Positions 1 to 8,499 of a stretch of DNA of 64,000 nucleotides are shown here, in pieces (positions within the stretch are counted from its first letter, which is position 1; each line of letters opens with the position of its first letter). The notes under the pieces were generated by a model. That model ran no database searches. It was not told the DNA's origin and saw only the letters and a list, made by a program, of their open reading frames with translations. Made by a program: the position numbers and the translations under genes. This stretch comes from Rhodopseudomonas palustris JSC-3b (GTDB lineage Bacteria > Pseudomonadota > Alphaproteobacteria > Rhizobiales > Xanthobacteraceae): contig KI632513.1 of assembly GCA_000504425.1 (NCBI GenBank), forward strand, positions 3,579,974 through 3,643,973. The letters run 5' to 3'.

Positions 1-57
1 CGCGGGGGGAGGGAGGGGGTCGCATCGTTTAGTTCAGTCCGTTAGTCCCAAACAGCC

Positions 58-285
58 TCAGCCGCCGCGTTCGGCGCGGCTGTAATTGGAAAAATGGCCC
101 TCGCGGGCGGCCTGGGCGCGCGCCGCCTTGATCAGGCCGCCGCTCTTGCCGGGCGCTGCCACCTTCGACACCAGGCGCTGCATCTTGCGGCTGCCGCAGC
201 GCGGGCAGCGCGGCCGTTCCGACATCCCGACCAGCAATTCGCTGTCGCTGTCGCATTCCCCACAATGAAAGCCGTAAAGCGGCAT
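58..285 (-). CDS. FmdB family zinc ribbon protein
   Basis: A 75-residue protein that opens with MPLYGFHCGECD and carries a second CPRCG knuckle near residue 30, so four cysteines in two CxxC pairs form a zinc ribbon as in the FmdB/CxxC_CXXC_SSSS family. The rest is a basic, alanine-rich tail ending in FSNYSRAERGG. The start at 285 is chosen because AGGAGG lies a few bases upstream and the family begins at this MP(L/T)Y motif; the frame stays open further upstream but that part is not family-like. Members are thought to be regulatory or metal-binding; the exact role is unknown. It lies downstream of the acyl-CoA synthetase on the same strand with 124 bp between. Confidence 0.85.
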   Translation of the reverse strand: MPLYGFHCGECDSDSELLVGMSERPRCPRCGSRKMQRLVSKVAAPGKSGGLIKAARAQAAREGHFSNYSRAERGG

Positions 286-409
286 GATTGTGCCTCCTGA
301 TCCCGGTTGCAGGCCATTTGCCAGCAAATGATGCAGGAATTGGACCAGAGGCCGGCCGGGCCGCCGCACAGCGGTCCCGGTCGGCAGGGCGCATCGTGAC
401 CGTGCGCGA

Positions 410-1960
410 TCAGACAATGCGCGAGGCGCTGTTGCCCCAATAGCGGTCGCGCAGCAGCCGCTTATAGAGCTTGCCGGTCGGCAGCCGCGGCAGCTCCTCC
501 ATGAAATCGATCGAGCGCGGCACTTTTTGGCGCGACAGCGATTGCGCGCAAAAGCTGATCAGTTCCTGCGCGAATTCCGGCCCGGCAATGACGCCCGGCA
601 TCGGCTGGATCACCGCCTTGACCTCTTCGCCGAGGTCGTCGTTCGGCACGCCAAACACCGCGGCGTCGGCGACCTTGGGGTGGGTGATCAGCAGATTCTC
701 GCATTCCTGCGGATAGATGTTCACGCCGCCGGAAATGATCATGAAGGTGGCGCGGTCGGTGAGGTGCAGATAGCCGTCGTCATCGACGTAGCCGACATCG
801 CCGACCGTGCTCATGCTGCCGTCGTCGGAGCGCGCTTCCTTGGTTTTGCTGGGATCGTTGAAATACTCGAACGGACTGGCGGTCTTGAACCAGATCTGGC
901 CGGGCACGCCTTTCGGGCACGGCTTCATGCTCTCGTCCAGGATGTGCAGATCGCCGAGCATGACCTTGCCGACCGTGCCGCGATGCTTGAGCCATTCCTC
1001 GCTGTTGCAGGCGGTGAAGCCGAGCCCCTCGGTGGCGCCGTAATATTCGTGGATGATCGGCCCCCACCATTTGATCATCTGTTCCTTGACCGCGGGCGGG
1101 CACGGCGCGGCCGCGTGGATCGCGATCTCCAGCGACGACAGGTTGTAGCGGCTGCGCACCTCCTCGGGCAGTTTCAGCATGCGCGAAAACATGGTGGGCA
1201 CCAGCTGGCTGTGCGTGACCTTGTAGCGCTCGACCAGCTGCAAATACTGCTCGGGATCGAAATGCTCCATGATGATCACGGTGCCGCCGCTGCGGATGGT
1301 GAGCGATACCGCGGCCTGCGGCGCGGAGTGATAGAGCGGCGCCGGCGACAGATAGATCATGCCGTCGCGATATTGCCAAAGCTGGTGCAGGAAGAAGAAC
1401 AGCGGCAAGGGCTGCGACGGCGGCTGTTCCGGCAGCGGTCGCAAAATCCCCTTGGGGCGGCCGGTGGTGCCCGATGAATACAGCATCGGCGTGCCGAGGC
1501 TTTCGTCGGCGATCGGCGTGTCCGGCAGGCCGGCGGTCGCCTCTTCAAGGCCGACAATGCGCTCGCTTTCGCCGGGGCCATCGACCACCACGCACAGTGT
1601 CACCTGCGGGCTTTGCTGCAGCGCCTCGCGCGCGACATCGAGCTTGGCGGTGGAGGTGATCAACACCCGCGACTGGCTGTTGTCGAGGATGTAGGCGAGT
1701 TCGCTGGCGGTCAGATAGGAGTTGACGCAGGTGTAGTACAGGCCGGCGCGCTCGCCGGCGCCGTTCGCTTCCAGATAGCGGTTGTTGTTCTCCATGAAGA
1801 TCGAGAAGTGATCGAGCCGCCGCAGTCCATGGTTGCGCAAAAGGTGCGCCAGCCGGTTGGCGCGGGCGTCAAGCTCGCGATAGCTGACGGTTTCGCCCGT
1901 GGACGCCATGATGAAGGCGGGGTGGTCGGGGCGCTTTTTGGCTTGCTCTCCGGTGTACAT
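410..1960 (-). CDS. Acyl-CoA synthetase (AMP-forming, FadD-like)
   Basis: A 516-residue ANL-superfamily enzyme that activates a carboxylic acid with ATP and joins it to CoA. The phosphate-binding loop YSSGTTGRPKG is at residues 161-171, the YGATEG adenine motif is in the middle, GDVGYVDDDGYLHLTDR marks the hinge, and the conserved C-terminal lysine is in LPTGKLYKR near residue 497. Length is normal for the family. A strong ribosome site, GGGAGGA, precedes the ATG at 1960. The acid used cannot be read from sequence; medium/long-chain fatty acids or an aromatic acid are both possible. It stands alone except for the small zinc-ribbon gene downstream. Confidence 0.9.
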   Translation of the reverse strand: MYTGEQAKKRPDHPAFIMASTGETVSYRELDARANRLAHLLRNHGLRRLDHFSIFMENNNRYLEANGAGERAGLYYTCVNSYLTASELAYILDNSQSRVLITSTAKLDVAREALQQSPQVTLCVVVDGPGESERIVGLEEATAGLPDTPIADESLGTPMLYSSGTTGRPKGILRPLPEQPPSQPLPLFFFLHQLWQYRDGMIYLSPAPLYHSAPQAAVSLTIRSGGTVIIMEHFDPEQYLQLVERYKVTHSQLVPTMFSRMLKLPEEVRSRYNLSSLEIAIHAAAPCPPAVKEQMIKWWGPIIHEYYGATEGLGFTACNSEEWLKHRGTVGKVMLGDLHILDESMKPCPKGVPGQIWFKTASPFEYFNDPSKTKEARSDDGSMSTVGDVGYVDDDGYLHLTDRATFMIISGGVNIYPQECENLLITHPKVADAAVFGVPNDDLGEEVKAVIQPMPGVIAGPEFAQELISFCAQSLSRQKVPRSIDFMEELPRLPTGKLYKRLLRDRYWGNSASRIV

Positions 1961-2513
1961 GGTTCCTCCCTTTGTTGTGGTTGTTACCGCGCGGCCGAAA
2001 ATCTCCTCGCTAGCGGCGGATCATCGATCGGTCGCGGATGGTGGGGCGCTGCGGGCGCGGTCGCGGCCCGGTTGGCGCCAATGGGCTGAAGCGTGGTGGC
2101 CATGCCGCGGCAAAACCCATGTGCCGCGGTGGGCTGCGGCGGGGGCTGCTTGGTCAGGCAATCAGGGGGAGGGCCGGCCAGCGCCGGGACTGCGCATCGG
2201 GCCAGGCTTCGGCCGCGCCCGGCCCAAGCGGCGGCGGCCGGCTTGCCGCCGATCACGGCTTTTCCTGCGCCAGAGATGACGCGCCCGCGCTGCAAGACGA
2301 TCCTCCCGAACGTTTTTATCGTCATTCTGTCGTCTTGCGACTCATTCTAGAGCAGCCGCAGCGGCGGAGGGAACCAAAACCTGCACACCGCGGCGTCATG
2401 TCCAGCCCGCAGAGCCGGTTTGTCTTCGACATTTGGATGAAGCCGCCGTGTCAGGGGTTGTGGACAGCCCGTCCCCATGGTGAATGCAAGGCGCAACAAC
2501 GACAGGAGTTGGC
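1961..2513. other. Intergenic region between divergent genes
   Basis: A 553-bp gap between the acyl-CoA synthetase (minus) and mtnP (plus). It must hold both promoters. Frames here are open on both strands but have no SD, no recognisable domain and no consistent coding pattern, so I call no gene. I could not pick a convincing -35/-10 pair; the AT-richer part around 2310-2350 is the likeliest promoter zone for mtnP. Confidence 0.6.
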
Positions 2514-3389
2514 ATGACACGGGCGGTGCTGGGGATCATCGGCGGATCGGGTATCTATGATCTGCCGGGACTGGAGGATGTTCGGGACGAGGTGATCGAG
2601 AGCCCGTGGGGCAAGCCGTCATCGACGCTGCGCCGCGGTACCATCGCCGGGCTGCCGATCGTATTCCTGTCGCGTCACGACAAGGGGCACCGGCTGTCGC
2701 CCTCCGACATCAATTACCGCGCCAATATCGACGTGCTGAAGCGCGCCGGCGTCACCGACCTGATCACGCTGTCGGCCTGCGGCTCGTTCAAGGAAGAACT
2801 GCCGCCCGGCACCTTCGTGCTGGTCGATCAGTTCGTCGATCGCACCTATAAGCGCGAAAGCTCGTTCTTTGGCGCCGGCTGCGTCGCCCATGTGTCGATG
2901 GCGCACCCGGTTTCGCCGCGGCTGCGCATCCATCTCGCCGCTGCGGCGGAAGCCGAGGGCATCCCGATCGTGCGCGGCGGCACCTATCTGTGCATGGAAG
3001 GCCCGCAATTCTCGTCCTACGCGGAAAGCATCAGCTACAAGAACCAGGGCTTTTCGGTGATCGGCATGACCAACATGCCGGAGGCCAAGCTCGCCCGCGA
3101 AGCGGAGATTTGCTACGCCAGCGTGGCGATGGTCACCGATTTCGATTGCTGGCACCCCGACCATGACGCGGTCACGGTGCAGGACATCGTGCGGGTGCTG
3201 AACTCCAATGCCGAGAAGGCCAAGAGCCTGGTGGCGCGCTTCGCCCAGGAATTCCCGCGCGAGCACGAACCGTGCCCGATCGGCTCGGACCGCGCGCTCG
3301 ACAACGCCATCATCACCGCGCCCGAAGCGCGCGATCCGGAGCTTCTGAAGAAGCTCGATGCGGTCGCCGGCCGTATTCTGAAGGCGTAA
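2514..3389 (+). CDS. mtnP: S-methyl-5'-thioadenosine phosphorylase
   Basis: A 291-residue PNP/MTAP-family enzyme that splits methylthioadenosine with phosphate into adenine and methylthioribose-1-phosphate, the first step of methionine salvage from polyamine or homoserine-lactone synthesis. The N-terminal phosphate loop [13 protein letters not shown], the SACGSF stretch, the substrate signature [15 protein letters not shown] and [17 protein letters not shown] are all present. The ATG at 2514 has AGGAG five bases upstream; the longer frame from 2484 adds a non-homologous leader. The next gene encodes the following enzyme of the pathway, mtnA, separated by a palindromic repeat. Confidence 0.95.
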   Translation: MTRAVLGIIGGSGIYDLPGLEDVRDEVIESPWGKPSSTLRRGTIAGLPIVFLSRHDKGHRLSPSDINYRANIDVLKRAGVTDLITLSACGSFKEELPPGTFVLVDQFVDRTYKRESSFFGAGCVAHVSMAHPVSPRLRIHLAAAAEAEGIPIVRGGTYLCMEGPQFSSYAESISYKNQGFSVIGMTNMPEAKLAREAEICYASVAMVTDFDCWHPDHDAVTVQDIVRVLNSNAEKAKSLVARFAQEFPREHEPCPIGSDRALDNAIITAPEARDPELLKKLDAVAGRILKA

Positions 3390-3401
3390 CGATCAGCACG
3401 C

Positions 3402-3493
3402 CGTCATGGCCGGGCTGGTCCCGGCCATCCACGTCTTGGCTGCGGCGACGGTTCGCAAGACGTGGATGCCCGGCACAGGGCCGGGCATGACGA
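3402..3493. repeat. Intergenic palindromic repeat, family A copy 1
   Basis: An about 92-bp element that starts CGTCATGGCCGGG and ends CCGGGCATGACGA. Inside are three inverted repeats: an outer GTCATG/CATGAC pair, a central ACGTCTT/AAGACGT pair, and a G+C hairpin on each side, so the strand can fold like a cloverleaf. Four relatives occur in this window at 4682, 20614, 30380 and 50874. It lies between mtnP and mtnA. Confidence 0.85.
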
Positions 3494-3552
3494 AGCAATT
3501 GGATCGTGCTGGAACACAGCACTCTGAGGCTATCAGTATCGAGGTTTTTGCG

Positions 3553-4659
3553 ATGAAGGTTGACGGCAAGCACACCCGCACCATCTGGCTCGAGCCCGAC
3601 GGCTGGACCGTCAGCGCGATCGACCAGCGCCGGCTGCCGCATGAATATGTGATCGCCACGCTGACCAGCCTGGATGCGGCCGCTGAAGCGATCCGCTCGA
3701 TGCTGGTGCGCGGAGCGCCGCTGATCGGCGCCGCGGCCGCCTATGGCATGGCGCTGGCGATGCACGCCGACGCCTCCGACGCGGCGCTGGCGCAGGCCTA
3801 CGACACGCTGCTGGCGACCCGGCCGACCGCGATCAATCTGAAATGGGCGCTCGATGAGATGCGCGCCACGCTGCAGCCGCTGCCGCCGGCCGAGCGCGCC
3901 AAGGCCGCTTATGCCCGTGCCGGCGCGATCGCAGATGAGGACGTCGCCATCAATCAGAGCATCGGCCGCCACGGCTTTGCGCTGATCGACGCGATCCGTG
4001 CCCGCAAGCCGCCGGGCCAGCGCATCAACATTCTCACGCATTGCAACGCCGGCTGGCTCGCCACCGTCGATCAGGGCACCGCGACCGCGCCGATTTATCA
4101 CGCCTTCGACGCCGGTCTGAACATCCATGTCTGGGTCGATGAGACCCGGCCGCGCAACCAGGGTGCTTCGCTCACCGCCTGGGAGCTGGGCCATCATGGC
4201 GTGCCGCACACCATCATCCCGGACAACACCGGCGGCCATCTGATGCAACACGGCATGGTCGATATCGTGATCGTCGGCACCGACCGCGTTACCGCATCGA
4301 GCGATGTCTGCAACAAGATCGGCACCTATCTGAAGGCGCTGGCCGCGCATGACAACAACGTGCCGTTCTATGTCGCGCTGCCGTCGCCGACCATCGACTT
4401 CACCATCGATGATGGCGTGCGCCAGATTCCGATCGAGGAGCGCGACGCGACCGAAGTGACGATGATGACCGGCCGCACCGCCAGCGGCCGCATCGAGACG
4501 GTGCGGATCACGCCCAAGGATTCGCCGGTCGCCAATTACGGTTTTGACGTCACCCCGGCGCGGCTGGTCACCGGACTGATCACCGAACGCGGCGTGCTGC
4601 AGGCCGATCGCGCGGCGATTGCCGCGGCGTTTCCGGAACGCTCCGCCGCCGCGGCGTAG
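3553..4659 (+). CDS. mtnA: S-methyl-5-thioribose-1-phosphate isomerase
   Basis: A 368-residue eIF2B-like isomerase that turns methylthioribose-1-phosphate into methylthioribulose-1-phosphate, the second step after MtnP. The RGAPLIG motif is near residue 53, the catalytic cysteine is C164 in [11 protein letters not shown], and the catalytic aspartate is D244 in [16 protein letters not shown]. The ATG at 3553 begins the family-like sequence and follows GAGG; the open frame upstream runs through the palindromic repeat and is not coding. No mtnB/C/D genes are in the window, so salvage may finish elsewhere or by another branch. Confidence 0.95.
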   Translation: MKVDGKHTRTIWLEPDGWTVSAIDQRRLPHEYVIATLTSLDAAAEAIRSMLVRGAPLIGAAAAYGMALAMHADASDAALAQAYDTLLATRPTAINLKWALDEMRATLQPLPPAERAKAAYARAGAIADEDVAINQSIGRHGFALIDAIRARKPPGQRINILTHCNAGWLATVDQGTATAPIYHAFDAGLNIHVWVDETRPRNQGASLTAWELGHHGVPHTIIPDNTGGHLMQHGMVDIVIVGTDRVTASSDVCNKIGTYLKALAAHDNNVPFYVALPSPTIDFTIDDGVRQIPIEERDATEVTMMTGRTASGRIETVRITPKDSPVANYGFDVTPARLVTGLITERGVLQADRAAIAAAFPERSAAAA

Positions 4660-4681
4660 TACCAACGACGCCCACAAGCAC

Positions 4682-4771
4682 TCGTCATGCCCGCGCTTGT
4701 CGCGGGTATCCACGCCTTGAAAGCGGTGCAAGCTCCAAGACGTGGATGGGCGGGGCGAGCCCGGCCACGAC
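4682..4771. repeat. Intergenic palindromic repeat, family A copy 2
   Basis: A copy of the family A element in the opposite orientation: it begins CGTCATGCCCGCGCTTG and ends GCCCGGCCACGACG, with the central CCACG..CGTGG arms. It lies after mtnA, between two convergent genes, where its hairpins could also stop transcription. Confidence 0.8.
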
Positions 4772-4825
4772 GTGCAGAGAGTTTGGGATCGATCGCTTTT
4801 TAGAAGCGATACAAAGCCCCAGACG

Positions 4826-4857
4826 AAACGAGCCGGCGGGGGACCGCCGGCTCGTTT
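4826..4857 (-). terminator. Intrinsic terminator of the PepSY gene
   Basis: A perfect 14-bp stem (4826-4839 with 4844-4857) and a 4-base loop, flanked by T-rich sequence on both sides. It lies 32 bp past the stop of the minus-strand PepSY gene. Because both arms end in AAA/TTT it could also act on plus-strand transcripts from mtnA. Confidence 0.7.
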
Positions 4858-4889
4858 GCTTTCGAGGGGTGTTGATCTCTATGCGGCGC

Positions 4890-5165
4890 TTACAGCTTGC
4901 CGACGATGGTGCCGTTGGTGGGGTCAACAAACACTTCGACCTCGGTGCCGGCCTTGTCAGTGGCGTAAAACTCGCCGCACGCTTTCTTCAGCTTGCCCTT
5001 GCGGATCGTGTAGCCCTGTTCTTCGAGCTTGGCTTGCAGCGCCTTGACGGTCAGCCACTGGCTTTCCGGGGCGGCGGTGCAGGGCTTGCCCCAGCTATCG
5101 GCCTTGGCGGCGGTGGCGCCGATCAGCAGCGCGGCGGCAGTGGTCAACAGAACGATCTTACGCAT
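4890..5165 (-). CDS. PepSY domain protein, periplasmic
   Basis: A 91-residue protein with an N-terminal signal peptide (MRKIVLLTTAAALLIGATAAKA) followed by one PepSY_2-like domain: LQAKLEEQGYTIRKGKLKKACGEF, then a strand ending FVDPTNGTIVG. C28 (GKPC) and C63 (KKACG) may form a disulfide. PepSY domains are small periplasmic modules that often accompany sensor systems and haem/redox proteins. It lies downstream of cytochrome b561 on the same strand, 106 bp away, so the two are probably co-transcribed. Function is inferred only from the domain. Confidence 0.85.
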   Translation of the reverse strand: MRKIVLLTTAAALLIGATAAKADSWGKPCTAAPESQWLTVKALQAKLEEQGYTIRKGKLKKACGEFYATDKAGTEVEVFVDPTNGTIVGKL

Positions 5166-5235
5166 AGCAGTCTCTCTTTCGATGATCGGCCCGGCGCACC
5201 ATGCGGCGGGCGTTGCAGGAATAATGAGGAGAGGA

Positions 5236-5265
5236 GCTGACAGCGCGCTGTGCGGCGCTGTCAGC
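5236..5265 (-). other. Intercistronic hairpin
   Basis: An 11-bp perfect inverted repeat, GCTGACAGCGC at 5236-5246 against 5255-5265, with an 8-base loop. It lies just past the cytochrome b561 stop and before the PepSY gene. It has no T-run, so an mRNA-processing or attenuation role is more likely than full termination. Its arms contain the same heptamer (CTGTCAG) that is repeated in the divergent promoter at 5938-5993. Confidence 0.55.
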
Positions 5266-5271
5266 GAGGCA

Positions 5272-5859
5272 TCAGGACTGGTTGTCGGTGCTTGAACGAT
5301 GCGGCATCATGCGCAGCAGCACGTCGTCCTTGAGCACGTAGTGGTGCATCAGCGCCGCCAGCGTGTGCAGGCCAACCAGGCCGATCAGCAGATTGACCAT
5401 TACTTCGTGCGCTTCTTCGATCGAGTGCACCAAACCGCGGTCGAGCGTCAGCAGCGGCGGCACGGTGAACAGCCCGAACATCTCGAAGCTGCGGCCCTTG
5501 GCGGCCATCATCACGATGCCTGTCAGCGGCAGCGCCACCAGCAACACATAGAGCGCGACCTGCATGGTCTTGGCGGCGACAAACAGCCACCACGGCCGGC
5601 GTAGCGGTTCGACCGCAGGCGCGCCGCCGCGCCACAACAGCCGCAGCAAGGTCAGGCCGATGATCAGCGTGCCGAACGAGGCATGCAGATTGACGACCTG
5701 GGTCTTGGCGGCGCCCTTGGCGAGGTCTTCCATGATCCAGCCGGTGGCCGCCGCGGCGATCACGGCCAGCAGCGAACCCCAGTGAAGGGCCTTCGTCAGC
5801 GTATCGTGCTGCGGATGATAGGTTGGGAGCGCCGTAGCGCCCGGAATCGGATTGGTCAT
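5272..5859 (-). CDS. Cytochrome b561 family protein
   Basis: A 195-residue integral membrane protein with four predicted helices, each rich in the family's histidines: ALHWGSLLAVIAAAATGWIM, VVNLHASFGTLIIGLTLLRLL, the helix ending LPLTGIVMMAA, and LIGLVGLHTLAALMHHYVL. Bacterial b561 proteins bind two b haems and move electrons from quinone, often to superoxide or a periplasmic partner. ATG at 5859 is preferred; the frame runs 13 codons further but into the divergent promoter. The gene faces a PepSY-regulator-kinase operon and is followed by its own PepSY gene, so it is a likely target of that two-component system (inference). Confidence 0.9.
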   Translation of the reverse strand: MTNPIPGATALPTYHPQHDTLTKALHWGSLLAVIAAAATGWIMEDLAKGAAKTQVVNLHASFGTLIIGLTLLRLLWRGGAPAVEPLRRPWWLFVAAKTMQVALYVLLVALPLTGIVMMAAKGRSFEMFGLFTVPPLLTLDRGLVHSIEEAHEVMVNLLIGLVGLHTLAALMHHYVLKDDVLLRMMPHRSSTDNQS

Positions 5860-5975
5860 GAGTCTCGGCCTTGGTTGACAATGACCGCACTCTGCCATGG
5901 TGCCGCTGACCTCGATCTGACGCCGCGGGTCATCGTTCTGTCAGTTTTCCAGCGCAAGCCGGCGCGCATCACGGC

Positions 5976-5993
5976 CTGTCAGCGAGCTGTCAG
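5976..5993 (+). promoter_or_regulatory. Direct-repeat operator, probable OmpR-type site
   Basis: CTGTCAG occurs at 5976-5982 and 5987-5993 with a 4-base spacer, an 11-bp period typical of OmpR/PhoB-type regulator sites, and once more at 5938-5944. It lies in the gap between the cytochrome b561 gene and the PepSY-regulator-kinase operon and is a candidate autoregulatory site for that regulator. Confidence 0.5.
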
Positions 5994-6019
5994 CACGGAC
6001 CGTTCATAGTTGCGTCATC

Positions 6020-6400
6020 ATGTGCAAGCCGACGATCTCTGCTTTCCGTCCTGTGGCCTTGACTGTTGCCTTGGCCGTTGCGTTGGGTGTCGCGCTGGCG
6101 ATCGGGCCAGCCACGCAAGGGATCGCCGATCCAAGCGGCGATCACCGCCATTGGCACGACCATGAGCGCGACGATCACGACGCGGTGCGCGGCGCCGTCG
6201 AGCGCGGCGAGATCAAGCCGCTCGTGCAATTGCTCGAACTGGCGAAAGACCGGCTGCCCGGCGAAATCGTCGGCGTCGAGATCGAGCGTAAGCAGGGCGT
6301 CTGGCTGTACGAATTCCGCGTCATTGACAAGTCCGGCCGGCTGTTCGACGTCTATGTCGATGCCCAGAGCGGCGAGATCAGGCGCACCAAGGAAAAATGA
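6020..6400 (+). CDS. PepSY domain protein, exported
   Basis: A 126-residue protein with a long hydrophobic signal sequence (about residues 8-36), a short His/Asp-rich stretch GDHRHWHDHERDDHD at about 40-54 that could bind metal, and a C-terminal PepSY module (LLELAKDRLPGEIVGVEIERK, then a strand ending VDAQSGEIRR). Its stop overlaps the start of the response regulator (ATGA), so it is the first gene of a three-gene operon. PepSY proteins co-encoded with kinases are thought to feed or tune periplasmic sensing; the His-rich part suggests metal, but this is inference. Confidence 0.85.
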   Translation: MCKPTISAFRPVALTVALAVALGVALAIGPATQGIADPSGDHRHWHDHERDDHDAVRGAVERGEIKPLVQLLELAKDRLPGEIVGVEIERKQGVWLYEFRVIDKSGRLFDVYVDAQSGEIRRTKEK

Positions 6401-7065
6401 TGCGGGTGCTGGTGGTCGAGGATGATCGGCGGATTGCCGCCGATGTGGTGCGCGGGCTTGAGGCGGCCGGCTATGTTGTCGAAGTGGTCGGCGACGGCGA
6501 AGAGGCCTGGTTTCGCGGCGACACCGAGGATTATGCCGCCATCATTCTGGATCTCGGCCTGCCCGGCATGGACGGGCTGTCGGTGCTGAAGCGCTGGCGC
6601 AGCAATGAGCGTCGCACCCCGGTGCTGGTGCTGACCGCGCGCGGCAGCTGGGCCGAGCGGGTCGATGGCATCGATGCCGGCGCCGACGACTATCTGCCAA
6701 AACCGTTCCGCATGGAGGAGTTGCTGGCGCGGCTGCGCTCGATCATCCGCCGTTCGGTCGGGCAAGCCTCGTCGCTGATCCGGATCGGCGAACTCACTAT
6801 CGACGAGCGGCAGATGCGCGTCGATCTGCGCGGCGTTCCGGTCAATCTGTCGCCGCTGGAATACCGGCTGGTGTCCTATCTGGCGCTGCATCGCGGCCGG
6901 GTGGTGTCGCAACACGAACTCAGCGAAAACATCTATGGCAATGAGGACGCACACGATTCCAACGCCATCGAGGTGTTGATCGGCCGGGTGCGCAAAAAGC
7001 TCGGCAGCGACGTGATCGAAACCCGGCGTGGCTTTGGCTACATCGTGCCGGACGCCGCCGAATGA
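6397..7065 (+). CDS. OmpR/PhoP-family response regulator
   Basis: A 222-residue regulator. The receiver domain has D52 as phospho-acceptor (LDLGLPGMDG), D9/D10, T80 and K102 in LPKPF; a winged-helix DNA-binding domain follows (residues about 125-220) with the motif AIEVLIGRVRKKLG and RGFGYIV. It overlaps the PepSY gene and the kinase gene by 4 bp each (ATGA), so the three are translated together. A second ATG directly follows the first; either may be used. The direct repeats at 5976-5993 are a likely binding site. Confidence 0.93.
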   Translation: MMRVLVVEDDRRIAADVVRGLEAAGYVVEVVGDGEEAWFRGDTEDYAAIILDLGLPGMDGLSVLKRWRSNERRTPVLVLTARGSWAERVDGIDAGADDYLPKPFRMEELLARLRSIIRRSVGQASSLIRIGELTIDERQMRVDLRGVPVNLSPLEYRLVSYLALHRGRVVSQHELSENIYGNEDAHDSNAIEVLIGRVRKKLGSDVIETRRGFGYIVPDAAE

Positions 7066-8408
7066 CCGGCCGCTCGCTGCGGCTGCGCCTGATCGCGGGC
7101 GGCGCCGCGGCGATCCTGATCGCGCTCAGCATCGCCGGCGTCGGGCTCACGGTGCTGTTCGAGCGCCATGTCACCCGCAACGTCACCGACGATCTCGAAC
7201 TGCATCTCAAGCAATTATTGTCCGGCATTGCGATCAGCGCCGACGGCCAGCTCGCGGTGACCCGGCCGCCGGTCGATCCGCGCTTCGCCGATCCATTGTC
7301 CGGGCTGTATTGGCAGGTCAGCGACGATCGCGGCGGCCTGGTGCGCTCGCGCTCGCTGTGGGACGCGACGCTGCCGCTTGCCGTCGATCAGATCGCGCAA
7401 GGCGAGGTCCATCTCCATGAACTGCCCGGCCCGGGCGGTGCGCGGCTGTTGGTGGTGGAGCGCCGTGCGCTGCTGGCGGTCGGCGACAAAACGGTGCCGG
7501 TGCGCGCCGCGGTCGCGGTCGATCTGGCGCGGGTCTCGGCGGCCGGTGCCGCCTTTGCCCGCGATCTGATGATCGCGCTTGGCATATTGGGGCTGGTGCT
7601 GGCGCTGGCGACCTCGGTGCAGGTGCTGCTCGGGCTGCGGCCGCTCGACCGCTTGCGATCGGGGGTGGCGAGGATTCGCAGCGGCGAGAGCCGGCGGCTG
7701 CAGGTCGATGTGCCGGTCGAGGTGCTGCCGCTGGTCGAGGAGGTCAATGGCCTGCTCGACGCCCGTGACCGCGAGATCGAGCGCTCGCGCGGCCGCGCCG
7801 CCGATCTCGCCCATGGCCTGAAGACCCCGCTGGCGGCGCTGCTGGCCGATGCCGAACGGCTGCGTGAGCGCGGCGAACTCGATCTTGCCCGCGACATCGA
7901 GGCGGTCGGCGAGGCGATGAGCCGCCATGTCGATCGTGAATTGGCGCGCGCCCGGGTACAGGGCTCGGGATCACGCGGCACCGCAACGGCCACCGAGCTT
8001 GAACCGCTGCTGCGCTCGCTGGTCGCGATCCTGGCGCGCACCCCGGATGGCCAGCGCATCAGCTTTGAGATCGCGGTGCCGGAGGGCACCAAGCTGCCGC
8101 TGGCGCGCACCGACCTTGCCGAAGTGCTCGGCAATCTGCTCGACAACGCCACCCGGCACGCGCGTGCCCGGATCCGGATCGCTTTCTGCCCTGATGGCGG
8201 CGTTGCGGTCGAGGATGACGGTCCCGGCATTGCGGCCACCCAGCGCCTCAAGGTCACCGAGCGCGGCATGCGGCTCGACCAGCGCGGTGAGGGGGCCGGC
8301 CTTGGCCTTGCCATCGTGCAGGAGGTGCTGGAGGCCTATGGCTGGCGGCTGGAACTTGGCACCTCCGAGCTTGGCGGGCTGAAGGCGATCTGCCGGCCGG
8401 GCAATTGA
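7062..8408 (+). CDS. Sensor histidine kinase
   Basis: A 448-residue membrane kinase: helix 1 at about 10-33, a periplasmic sensor region to about 165, helix 2 at about 168-191, a HAMP-like linker, then a dimerisation domain with H251 in ADLAHGLKTPLAAL and an ATPase domain with N box LLDNATRHARA, DDGPGI and GEGAGLGLAIV. The H-box reads HGLKTP rather than HELRTP, as in PhoQ/QseC-like kinases. It is the partner of the regulator just upstream (ATGA overlap). The signal is unknown; PepSY partners and cytochrome b561 suggest an envelope, metal or redox cue. Confidence 0.93.
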   Translation: MTGRSLRLRLIAGGAAAILIALSIAGVGLTVLFERHVTRNVTDDLELHLKQLLSGIAISADGQLAVTRPPVDPRFADPLSGLYWQVSDDRGGLVRSRSLWDATLPLAVDQIAQGEVHLHELPGPGGARLLVVERRALLAVGDKTVPVRAAVAVDLARVSAAGAAFARDLMIALGILGLVLALATSVQVLLGLRPLDRLRSGVARIRSGESRRLQVDVPVEVLPLVEEVNGLLDARDREIERSRGRAADLAHGLKTPLAALLADAERLRERGELDLARDIEAVGEAMSRHVDRELARARVQGSGSRGTATATELEPLLRSLVAILARTPDGQRISFEIAVPEGTKLPLARTDLAEVLGNLLDNATRHARARIRIAFCPDGGVAVEDDGPGIAATQRLKVTERGMRLDQRGEGAGLGLAIVQEVLEAYGWRLELGTSELGGLKAICRPGN

Positions 8409-8432
8409 ACACCGGCGATCTCGCGTCGGTCG

Positions 8433-8464
8433 TCTTGCGATCGGCGGGCCGCGCGCTATATCCG
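8433..8464 (+). promoter_or_regulatory. Probable heat-shock (RpoH) promoter of htpG
   Basis: CTTG at 8433-8436, an 18-base spacer, then GCTATATCCG at 8455-8464. This fits the alphaproteobacterial sigma-32 pattern CTTG-N17/18-CYTATnTnnG with one mismatch, and lies 36 bp before htpG, a classic heat-shock gene. Confidence 0.6.
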
Positions 8465-8499
8465 CGGTTCCAATCAGTAACATTTGATCGAGCGAGAGT

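Noticed and set aside
1984..2325. Minus-strand frame in the acyl-CoA synthetase-mtnP gap
   Set aside because: No SD, no domain, Pro/Ala/Arg-rich composition.
3313..4731. Minus-strand frame across mtnA
   Set aside because: Antisense to mtnA, made of Arg/Gly/His-rich sequence typical of a shadow.
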